Shown here: positions 6,682 through 12,266 of the stretch, one piece after another
How the letters are laid out: each line of letters opens with the position of its first letter
How positions within the stretch are numbered: position 1 is the stretch's first letter
Source: an uncultured Collinsella sp.
Lineage (GTDB): Bacteria > Actinomycetota > Coriobacteriia > Coriobacteriales > Coriobacteriaceae
NCBI GenBank assembly: GCA_902468695.1
Contig: CABQZS010000105.1
Span: 1-12,266, forward strand
DNA length: 12,266 bases
Direction: 5' to 3'
Notes under the pieces: generated by a model
What the model saw: the letters and a program-made list of their open reading frames with translations, nothing else
Database searches by the model: none
Told to the model about the DNA's origin: nothing
Translations under genes and position numbers: made by a program

Positions 6682-7941
6682 ATGAAATACACCAAGCTCG
6701 AGCGTAACTGGGTTATGTATGATGTGGGCAATTCGGCCCTTGTGCTGCTCAATACCTCGGTGGTGCCCATTTACTTTAACGCCATCAATACCGGCGCTTC
6801 CTCGGCCGACCTGGTGGTCGCCTGGGGCAATGCGCAGACGATCGCCTCGCTGGTCATTGCCATGCTCATGCCCATTCTGGGCGCGCTTGCTGACTACGCA
6901 GGCAACAAGATCAAGTTCTTCTTGGGCTTCTTCCTCACGGGCCTGGTGCTTTGCCTGGCGCAGGCTATCCCAATGTCCGCCATGGCATTTTTGACCGTGT
7001 ACGTGCTGTGCACCATCGGCCTTAACTCTTCTATGACGTTCTACGACGCCATGCTGCCCGACATTACCACCGACGAGCGCATGGACGCCGTGTCCAGCTC
7101 GGGCTATGCCTGGGGCTATATCGGTTCCACCGTGCCGTTCGTCATCTGCCTGGCGCTCATCATGGGTGGCCCCGCTCTTGGCGTCCCCACCATGCTGGCA
7201 ACGCGTCTGTCGTTTATCATCACTGGTGCCTGGTGGCTCATCTTTACCCTGCCGCTCATTCGCACCTATAAGCAAAAGTACGGTCGCGAGCGCGGTCCCG
7301 AGGACACTATCGGCCACATCGTGGGCGGTGTGTTCTCCGAGGTCGGACACACCATGCGCGAGATCGCCCACAACAAGACCGTGCTGGTCTACATGATCGC
7401 GTTCTTCTTCTATATCGACGGCGTGCACACGGTCATTTCCATGGCCACCAGTTACGGATCGGCCTTGGGCATCGATTCGACGCAGCTGGTGCTGGCGCTG
7501 CTCGTTACGCAGTTCGTGGCCTTTCCGTCCGCCATCATCTACGGTAAGCTCGCCGGACGCGTGGGCACGCTCAACATGATTCTGGTGGCGGTCGCCGCCT
7601 ACATGGGCATTGTGCTGTTCGCCGCGTTCTTCCTAAAGACTGCCTTTGAATTCTGGGTGCTTGCCATTATGGTCGGCCTGTTCCAGGGCGGCGTGCAGGC
7701 GCTCAGCCGTAGCTACTTTGGTCGCATTATCCCCAAGGAAAAGTCCAACGAGTACTACGGCTTCTTTGACATCTTTGGTCGTTATGCAAGCGTTATGGGC
7801 ACCTTCCTGGTGTCGGTCGTCACCTCGCTGACCGGCAACCCGTCGCTGGGCGTCCTTTCCATTGGCGTGCTGCTGATTGTTGGCTTTATGCTGCTGGTCC
7901 GCCTGTCCCGCATGACTCGGGCGGCAGAGCATGCCGCATAG
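6682..7941 (+). CDS. UMF1-type major facilitator transporter
   Basis: A 419-residue polytopic membrane protein with about 12 helices. Family markers of the UMF1/Atg22-like branch of the major facilitator superfamily are clear: N-terminal WVMYDVGNSA (10-19), the loop motif GALADYAGNK (67-76) between helices 2 and 3, FYDAMLPDI (120-128) and SSGYAWGYIGS (139-149). A second-half counterpart begins near the segment VYMIAFFFYIDGVHTV. Bacterial members are commonly annotated as MFS permeases of unknown substrate; the yeast relative exports amino acids from the vacuole. The start ATG has GAAGGG (6667-6672) nine bases upstream. A candidate -10 lies in the gap after the phospholipase-like gene, so it may be its own unit. 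Terminated by the strong hairpin at 8056. Substrate and direction of transport are not inferable. Confidence 0.9.
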   Translation: MKYTKLERNWVMYDVGNSALVLLNTSVVPIYFNAINTGASSADLVVAWGNAQTIASLVIAMLMPILGALADYAGNKIKFFLGFFLTGLVLCLAQAIPMSAMAFLTVYVLCTIGLNSSMTFYDAMLPDITTDERMDAVSSSGYAWGYIGSTVPFVICLALIMGGPALGVPTMLATRLSFIITGAWWLIFTLPLIRTYKQKYGRERGPEDTIGHIVGGVFSEVGHTMREIAHNKTVLVYMIAFFFYIDGVHTVISMATSYGSALGIDSTQLVLALLVTQFVAFPSAIIYGKLAGRVGTLNMILVAVAAYMGIVLFAAFFLKTAFEFWVLAIMVGLFQGGVQALSRSYFGRIIPKEKSNEYYGFFDIFGRYASVMGTFLVSVVTSLTGNPSLGVLSIGVLLIVGFMLLVRLSRMTRAAEHAA

Positions 7942-7989
7942 GAGCGAGCGGCTATTGTGCCTGTCCACGGTACTCTTTTGGGGTTATCC

Positions 7990-8039
7990 GCAATAAACAT
8001 TGCGACTTGCGAGCAATGATTTGCCCAAGTGGGTATGAT
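7990..8039 (+). promoter_or_regulatory. Half-site cluster and candidate -10 upstream of the glycosyltransferase operon
   Basis: The 171-base gap after the transporter contains GCAAT (7990-7994), ATTGC (7999-8003) and GCAAT (8014-8017 region, within GCAATG 8013-8018). These make two overlapping inverted repeats, including CATTGC/GCAATG with a 9-nt spacer. TTGCGA occurs twice in tandem (8000-8005, 8007-8012). Downstream is GGG-TATGAT-GG with TATGAT at 8034-8039, a good -10 hexamer without an obvious -35. A transcript from here would pass through the terminator at 8056 before reaching the glycosyltransferase gene. Confidence 0.35.
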
Positions 8040-8055
8040 GGAATCAGCTAGGTCG

Positions 8056-8091
8056 CGGGGCGTCGCCTGTGTTTGGCGGCGTCCCGTTTTT
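8056..8091 (+). terminator. Strong intrinsic terminator before the glycosyltransferase gene
   Basis: A 12-bp stem with two G-U pairs (8056-8067 with 8075-8086), a 7-nt TGTGTTT loop and five Ts (8087-8091). It lies 115 bases after the transporter stop and only 22 bases before the glycosyltransferase start, between a -10-like hexamer and the Shine-Dalgarno. It therefore could end the transporter mRNA, act as a leader attenuator, or both. Confidence 0.85.
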
Positions 8092-8112
8092 GTGTTGCAG
8101 GGAGGGTAAGGC

Positions 8113-9300
8113 ATGAACGCCACAGTCGTGATTCCAACGTATTGGGCGGGCGATGACGCTTGCGCAAACGCCCCTGGCACCTATGACCATTCGACGCGAC
8201 TCAACGCCGACAATCCCGAACTCGACCGCTGTCTGGCCTCGCTTGAGCAGGTACGTGACATCCCGCGCATCATCCTTTTGGTGGTCTGTCCCGTTTCTGC
8301 CACAGCCGATGTGTCGCTGCGCGTGCGCGAGATTGTCGACGCGCATCCCACGCTCAAGGTCACCGTTGTCACCAACACCCAGGCCTCGCGCATCGCAGAC
8401 CGGGTTGCTCAGATCGCGCCCAAGGGTTCGGGCGAGTGCGTGAGCCTGCGAGGCTACGGTGCCATCCGCAACATGGGGCTAGCCTGTGCCGCTGTGCTGG
8501 GTCATGACGCGGTTATCTTTTTGGATGACGATGAGACTGTCATCGACGCCGACTTTATGAAGCGCGCGACCTATGCGTTGGGGCAGCAGACGCGTCAGGG
8601 CTTGCCGATCTTGGTCAAGAGCGGCTATTTCTACGATCGCGACGGCTCGCCGCTGGCTCCCACGGACAAGGCGGGCATCTGCCATCGTTGGTGGACCAAG
8701 CGCATCGAGTTCAACCGTTGGATGAAAAAGGCGCTCTCGGGCACCCGCATCTCGCGCTCCAACTACGTGTGCGGCGGCCTGATGGCCCTGCACGCCCGCG
8801 CCTTTACGCGTGTGGCCTTTGACCCGTTTATCACCCGCGGCGAGGACTTGGATTACCTCTTTAACATGCGCATGTTTGGCTACGACGTGTGGTTCGATAA
8901 CGAGTGGACCGTGCGCCATCTGCCTCCGGAGTCCGAAAAGCGCTCACCGCGCTTTATGCAGGATGTATACCGTTGGTACTACGAACGGGCCAAGTTGACA
9001 TTCGCCGCGCATCAAAAGGAGCTCATTCCCGTTACGGCGGCATCACTCATGCCCTACCCGGGCCCGTGGATTTCGCGCGAGCTCGACGACCGCGTGCGCA
9101 AGACCGCTATGGTCCGCAGCGTGTTTACCCGCGAGCATGAGGGCTACCTGCGCATCTGGCGCCATGGTATCGGCGAGGCAAAGGCCTATGCGCGCCAAAA
9201 CGCTGCAAGCTACCTGCGTTTCCAGAGCTTTTGGCCCAAGATCATGGACGGGCTTTGGCGTGACGCACAACTGATCAGTATCCTGGAGGGGGCCGAATGA
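8113..9300 (+). CDS. Glycosyltransferase, GT-A fold (family 2-like)
   Basis: A 395-residue cytoplasmic protein with the layout of a GT-A, family 2-like transferase that moves a sugar from a nucleotide donor. It opens with the beta strand and turn NATVVIPTYWAG (2-13). RGYGAIRNMGL (113-123) precedes the metal/nucleotide motif IFLDDDE (135-141), in which the DXD is D138-D140. The acceptor-side motif TRGEDLDYLF (241-250) carries the likely catalytic ED. The C-terminal third (about 285-395) has no recognised domain and is rich in Arg, Trp and Tyr. No membrane helix. The ATG has GGGAGGG (8100-8106) six bases upstream. Its stop codon overlaps the start of the second sensor kinase (ATGA, 9297-9300), so the two are translationally coupled. 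Acceptor unknown; a cell-surface polymer is a guess from context only. Confidence 0.8.
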   Translation: MNATVVIPTYWAGDDACANAPGTYDHSTRLNADNPELDRCLASLEQVRDIPRIILLVVCPVSATADVSLRVREIVDAHPTLKVTVVTNTQASRIADRVAQIAPKGSGECVSLRGYGAIRNMGLACAAVLGHDAVIFLDDDETVIDADFMKRATYALGQQTRQGLPILVKSGYFYDRDGSPLAPTDKAGICHRWWTKRIEFNRWMKKALSGTRISRSNYVCGGLMALHARAFTRVAFDPFITRGEDLDYLFNMRMFGYDVWFDNEWTVRHLPPESEKRSPRFMQDVYRWYYERAKLTFAAHQKELIPVTAASLMPYPGPWISRELDDRVRKTAMVRSVFTREHEGYLRIWRHGIGEAKAYARQNAASYLRFQSFWPKIMDGLWRDAQLISILEGAE

Positions 9301-10640
9301 TCGACCGCCGCGCCCAGCGCGATAGTTCAATATCAATCTTTCGCATCATTGCCGTTGCCTGCGCCATTTGCGTGCTGGTGTACTTTATTTTTGCCTTGGT
9401 GACCGGTATCGAGCCGATCGCCACGGTGATTGCCTGCGCGCTGCTGTGCATCTTTCTGTGCATCTTTATTTTTTTGACGCTCAATCCCGATTCGGTGCGC
9501 TCCCAGTACACCGAGGAGACGCTCTCGGTGGCCTCGGCCATGCTCGAGGACATTAAGGGCGGTCTGACGCAGGAGTCGGCGCGTTTGGTGTGCCGGCGCA
9601 TTTTGCCCGAGACGCGCGCCATGACGGTGGCCATCACCGACGAGGGCAACGTGCTTGCCTGCGCGGGAGAGCTTGAGGAAAAACTACTGCCAGATTCTCC
9701 CATCCACACGCTTGCCACACGCTACGTTATCGAACATGGCATCGTGCAGTCGTTCAACCGTATGGTGGATGTCGTGGGCTCGGACGGCTCGCACAACCAA
9801 GTCCCCGCCGGCATTATCGCCCCCATCAAGGTGGGCGATCGTACCGTCGGCACGCTCAAGTTCTACTACAAGACCCCGCGCGCCGTCGACCGTACCCAGT
9901 ACGCGCTTGCCTCGGGCTTTGCCGAGATCTTGTCCACGCAGCTCGCCATCCACGAGCTCGAGGTGCAAAAGGAACTCACGGCGCGCGCCGAGGTGCGTGC
10001 GCTGCAGGCGCAGATTAACCCGCACTTCCTGTTCAACACGCTGAACACCATTGCATCGTTTACGCGCACCGACCCGCTGCGGGCCCGCGAACTGCTTCGT
10101 GAGTTCTCATCGTTCTATCGTGCCACACTCGACAACTCGGGATCGCTTATTCCGGTCTCGCGCGAGGTCGCACAGACCAAGCGCTACCTTACCTTTGAGA
10201 AGGCCCGCTTTGGCGAGGACCGCGTGCTTGCGACGTTCGATGTGTCCGAGGACGTGGAAGATACGCTGGTGCCGGCGTTCGTGATCCAGCCGATTGTCGA
10301 GAACGCCGTGCGTCATGGTATGGGCGATGACGACGCCCTGAGGATCGACGTGACCGTTCACCAAGACGGCGAGGATGCAATCCTGATTGCCGTGGCCGAT
10401 AATGGCGTGGGCATGGATGAGGGTACCGCCGCCAGACTGTTTGACGAGCGCTCTGCCCGTCCCGACGCCAGCTCTCCCCAGGGTGGCGGCGCCGGTGTGG
10501 CCATGCACAATATTTCGGAGCGCATCCATCGCTTTTATGGGCCGCACTCCTATACGCGTGTTGAATCGGCGCCGGGCAAGGGCACCAAAGTGCTCCTTCA
10601 TCTTGATTTGTCAGAGAGCATCTTCGACATTCAAGAGTAA
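9297..10640 (+). CDS. LytS-like sensor histidine kinase (second copy)
   Basis: A 447-residue kinase with the same plan as the one at 3385-4770. It has two membrane helices (about 14-35 and 40-61) with almost no extracellular loop, then a GAF-like domain (about 72-220, VPAGIIAPIKVGDRTVGTLK at 169-188). The phosphoacceptor is H243 in QAQINPHFLFNTLN, the N box is IVENAVRHG with N336, the G1 box is DNGVG (368-372) and the G2 region is GGGAGVAM (396-403). The G2 box is Ala-rich compared with the first copy. The ATG overlaps the glycosyltransferase stop and is served by GGAGGGGG inside that gene. Short or absent loops between helices argue for sensing within the membrane or by the GAF domain. The partner is the LytTR regulator 72 bases downstream. 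Confidence 0.9.
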   Translation: MIDRRAQRDSSISIFRIIAVACAICVLVYFIFALVTGIEPIATVIACALLCIFLCIFIFLTLNPDSVRSQYTEETLSVASAMLEDIKGGLTQESARLVCRRILPETRAMTVAITDEGNVLACAGELEEKLLPDSPIHTLATRYVIEHGIVQSFNRMVDVVGSDGSHNQVPAGIIAPIKVGDRTVGTLKFYYKTPRAVDRTQYALASGFAEILSTQLAIHELEVQKELTARAEVRALQAQINPHFLFNTLNTIASFTRTDPLRARELLREFSSFYRATLDNSGSLIPVSREVAQTKRYLTFEKARFGEDRVLATFDVSEDVEDTLVPAFVIQPIVENAVRHGMGDDDALRIDVTVHQDGEDAILIAVADNGVGMDEGTAARLFDERSARPDASSPQGGGAGVAMHNISERIHRFYGPHSYTRVESAPGKGTKVLLHLDLSESIFDIQE

Positions 10641-10649
10641 AATAAAAGG

Positions 10650-10687
10650 CTACGGGCTCAACGTCATGCGACGGATGCCCGGCGTAG
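10650..10687 (+). other. Hairpin between the second kinase and its regulator
   Basis: Nested pairings CTACG/CGTAG (10650-10654, 10683-10687), GGGC/GCCC (10654-10657, 10677-10680) and CGTC/GACG (10662-10665, 10670-10673) make an imperfect stem-loop in the 72-base gap. No T-run follows, so it is not an intrinsic terminator. It could tune the kinase-to-regulator ratio by processing or stability. Confidence 0.4.
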
Positions 10688-10712
10688 TTAGTTGACGAAA
10701 GGTTTTATCCCT

Positions 10713-11429
10713 ATGCTGCGTGCGATGATTGTGGATGACGAGGCGCCGGCTCGCTCGGAGCTTCGCTTCCTGCTCGAGCAAACGGGCAAGATCGGCACGA
10801 TCACGGAGGCGTCGAGCGTCCGCTCCGCCATCGAGATGCTTATGGAAAGTCGCGTGGATGTCGTGTTTCTCGATATCTCGATGCCCGGTGCCTCGGGCCT
10901 GCAACTTGCCGAGGCGCTGCATAAGCTCAAAAATCCGCCGGCGATCGTGTTTGTGACTGCGTATAGTGACCATGCGGTCGAGGCATTCGACGTGGATGCC
11001 GTCGATTATCTGATGAAGCCGGTCGAGGAAGCTCGCTTGGATCGCGCGATCGAGAAGGTCATGCAACGCGCCAAGCCGGTTACGGACAGCAAGGTGACCA
11101 TCGAGCGTATCCCGGTGGAAAAGGGCGGCCGCAAGGTGCTCATTCCCGTGGATGACATTCGCTTTATCATGGCCAAGGACGATTACTCCTGCATCTATAC
11201 CGTCGATGATCGCTTTTTGTCGACGACCTCGCTGGCGCAGTTTGAGGCCAAGCTCTGCGACTTTGGCTTCTTCCGTGTTCACCGCCGCTATATCGTCAAC
11301 TTGGCGTGCGTCACGGACGTCGAGACGGTGCCCTCGGGCGCCATCCAGCTGGGCATTACGGGCGTCGACGAACGCGTGCCGGTTTCGCGCCGCCGCGTCG
11401 TGCCGCTCAAGAAGGCCCTGAGTCTCTAG
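10713..11429 (+). CDS. LytTR-family response regulator (second copy)
   Basis: A 238-residue regulator. The receiver domain has D8/D9, phosphoacceptor D54 (VFLDISMPG), T82 and K102 (MKPVEE). The LytTR domain (about 127-236) has FFRVHRRYIVNL (186-197) and VPVSRRR (222-228). Start chosen at ATG 10713, giving the usual MLRAMIVDDE opening, with AAAGG ten bases upstream. An in-frame TTG at 10692 would add seven residues, but the ribosome-binding site falls after it. The protein closely parallels the regulator at 4809-5543, with the same spacing of key residues. It is the last gene of the glycosyltransferase-kinase-regulator operon, which ends in a strong terminator 7 bases after its stop. Confidence 0.92.
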   Translation: MLRAMIVDDEAPARSELRFLLEQTGKIGTITEASSVRSAIEMLMESRVDVVFLDISMPGASGLQLAEALHKLKNPPAIVFVTAYSDHAVEAFDVDAVDYLMKPVEEARLDRAIEKVMQRAKPVTDSKVTIERIPVEKGGRKVLIPVDDIRFIMAKDDYSCIYTVDDRFLSTTSLAQFEAKLCDFGFFRVHRRYIVNLACVTDVETVPSGAIQLGITGVDERVPVSRRRVVPLKKALSL

Positions 11430-11435
11430 CACACT

Positions 11436-11486
11436 GGCCCCGCAGCCCTGTAGACCCATCGTCTGCGGAGCCGTGGGGCCTTTTTT
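11436..11486 (+). terminator. Intrinsic terminator of the second two-component operon
   Basis: GGCCCC (11436-11441) pairs with GGGGCC (11475-11480), directly followed by six Ts (11481-11486). An alternative inner pairing CCGCAG (11440-11445) with CTGCGG (11463-11468) stabilises the arm. It starts seven bases after the regulator stop codon. Confidence 0.85.
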
Positions 11487-11525
11487 GTATGTATCTGCCG
11501 AATCGTTTTTTGCGGAAGGGATCCC

Positions 11526-11993
11526 ATGAACAGTGCAAGCGCCAAGCGCATCGACATCATCTCGGACACCCACGGCTATCTTTCGCCTGCGCTCTTGGAT
11601 GAGCTTGAGGGCGCAGACCTGATCATCCACGCTGGCGACCTCACGTCGGAGATGGACTACGAGCACCTATGCACCATCGCCCCCGTGCGGGCCGTACTGG
11701 GCAACAACGATTACTACCGCGACTACGGTCCCGATGTAGACCGTCTTGCGCTCTTTACCTACGAAGGCCTCAAATTCGCCGTAGCCCACTACCGCGAAGA
11801 CCTTCCGGTGGGATCCGTAGACGTAGCCATCAACGGCCACACCCACGTAACCAAAGAAGCCCAAGTGGGCCGCTGCTTAGTCCTCAACCCGGGCAGCGCC
11901 AGCTACCCCAGAGGCACCCGAGGCCCCACCATGGCCAGAATGCTCGTCAAAGACGGCAAGATCATAAGCACCAAGTTTATTGACCTAGACTAA
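11526..11993 (+). CDS. YfcE/MJ0936-type metallophosphoesterase
   Basis: A 155-residue single-domain calcineurin-like phosphodiesterase, the usual length for the YfcE/MJ0936 family. The metal-site series is complete: SDTHG (13-17; D14, H16), AGDL (36-39; D38), LGNND (58-62; N60), H88 (VAHYRE), and GHTH (104-107; H105, H107). The family's NPGSASYPRG (121-130) is near the end. Members hydrolyse phosphodiesters in vitro with Mn2+ or Ni2+; the physiological substrate is generally unknown. No signal peptide, so cytoplasmic. The ATG has GGAAGGG (11514-11520) five bases upstream. It is a single-gene unit flanked by terminators on both sides. The last 75 or so codons use GTA, AGA, TTA, CTA and ATA, which are rare elsewhere in the window. 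Confidence 0.92.
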   Translation: MNSASAKRIDIISDTHGYLSPALLDELEGADLIIHAGDLTSEMDYEHLCTIAPVRAVLGNNDYYRDYGPDVDRLALFTYEGLKFAVAHYREDLPVGSVDVAINGHTHVTKEAQVGRCLVLNPGSASYPRGTRGPTMARMLVKDGKIISTKFIDLD

Positions 11994-12002
11994 CCGCAAC
12001 AA

Positions 12003-12034
12003 AAACGGGGGATGCAGATGCGTCCCCCGTTTCC
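12003..12034. terminator. Terminator after the phosphoesterase gene, possibly bidirectional
   Basis: A perfect 10-bp stem AAACGGGGGA/TCCCCCGTTT (12003-12012, 12023-12032) around a 10-nt loop, ten bases after the stop codon. On the + strand the arm itself ends in TTT, then CC and ATTT. On the - strand the stem is followed by more Ts (the complement of CAACAAAAA, 11998-12005), so it could stop transcription from both sides. Confidence 0.75.
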
Positions 12035-12177
12035 ATTTGAGCCAAAGGCGGAAGTTCAACAAGATCCATCAGACCAACCCCGTCGAGGAGCATGCGGGCT
12101 AGCCGCGCAGCGGCGCACGCCCGCAAAACTGATTGAACAATGTGACAGCAGGGAGGGTCTCCGGGGCTGAGGGCGGG
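12035..12177. other. Non-coding spacer with a GC-rich hairpin
   Basis: No gene is supported here. A stem-loop is formed by GCGGGC (12094-12099) with GCCCGC (12119-12124), enclosing GCCGC-GCA-GCGGC (12102-12114). A minus-strand open frame crosses the whole region, but part of it (LTPALSPG) resembles the well-known spurious translation of intergenic repeats, and it reads straight through the terminator. Confidence 0.45.
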
Positions 12178-12266
12178 GGTTAAGTTTGTCGCGAGTTCCG
12201 CACGCAAAGGAAAGCACTTAATGTGCTTTCCGTCTTGCGCAGGACTGTAGAGCAGCAAACTTAACC
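12178..12266. repeat. Long imperfect inverted repeat/hairpin at the window edge
   Basis: Four nested paired segments with matching order on both arms: GGTTAAGTTTG (12178-12188) with CAAACTTAACC (12256-12266), 12194-12198 with 12242-12246 (one G-U), CGCAA (12203-12207) with TTGCG (12235-12239), and GGAAAGCAC (12209-12217) with GTGCTTTCC (12223-12231) around a 5-nt loop. About 30 pairs in 89 nt. The outer arms resemble short terminal inverted repeats of a MITE/REP-type element, but a structured RNA is also possible. The end coincides with the window edge, so it may continue. Confidence 0.65.

Noticed and set aside
10650..11666. 338-codon minus-strand frame over the second regulator
   Set aside because: Reads through a strong terminator and antisense to a clear LytTR regulator; composition typical of a shadow.
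11977..12258. 93-codon minus-strand frame through the terminal non-coding region
   Set aside because: It runs through two strong hairpins and contains LTPALSPG, the sort of peptide produced when intergenic repeats are mistranslated; no ribosome-binding site is evident.

Overview
This GC-rich window has strong G/C preference at codon third positions. Its set of genes suggests a Gram-positive actinomycete of the Coriobacteriia, most likely a Collinsella-like gut bacterium. That assignment is an inference from gene content and base composition; no rRNA or other taxonomic marker is present. All ten genes I accept lie on the + strand, separated by short intergenic gaps.

Layout. Bases 1-405 hold no convincing gene. 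They contain a perfect 40-bp palindrome (18-57), a further partial copy of its half-site, and a long leader with two hairpins. Bases 406-3266 carry an APC-family amino-acid permease and a metal-dependent amidohydrolase (imidazolonepropionase/prolidase-like), probably an uptake-plus-hydrolysis pair. A terminator closes this unit at about 3325-3352. Bases 3385-5543 encode a LytS-like sensor histidine kinase and a LytTR response regulator. They are followed by a zinc-dependent phospholipase C-like protein (5636-6580) and a UMF1-type major facilitator transporter (6682-7941). A strong terminator at 8056-8091 separates these from a second unit: a family 2-like glycosyltransferase (8113-9300), a second LytS-like kinase whose start codon overlaps the glycosyltransferase stop (ATGA), and a second LytTR regulator (10713-11429). 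This unit also ends in a strong terminator. The last gene is a small YfcE/MJ0936-type metallophosphoesterase (11526-11993), followed by a bidirectional-looking terminator. The final 230 bases are non-coding and structured, and include an imperfect hairpin of about 89 nt that ends exactly at the window edge.

How the parts fit. The main theme is two paralogous two-component systems of the same class (two membrane helices, GAF-like domain, HisKA_7TM/LytS-type kinase core; receiver plus LytTR output) about 6 kb apart. One sits beside a lipase-like hydrolase and a transporter, and the other is translationally coupled to a glycosyltransferase. This is compatible with control of cell-envelope or surface functions, but no target can be read from the sequence. 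I see no phage, transposase, CRISPR, tRNA or rRNA. The most interesting unexplained signals are the terminal structured elements at both ends, the terminators placed between -10-like hexamers and the start of each two-component unit, and the glycosyltransferase-kinase coupling.
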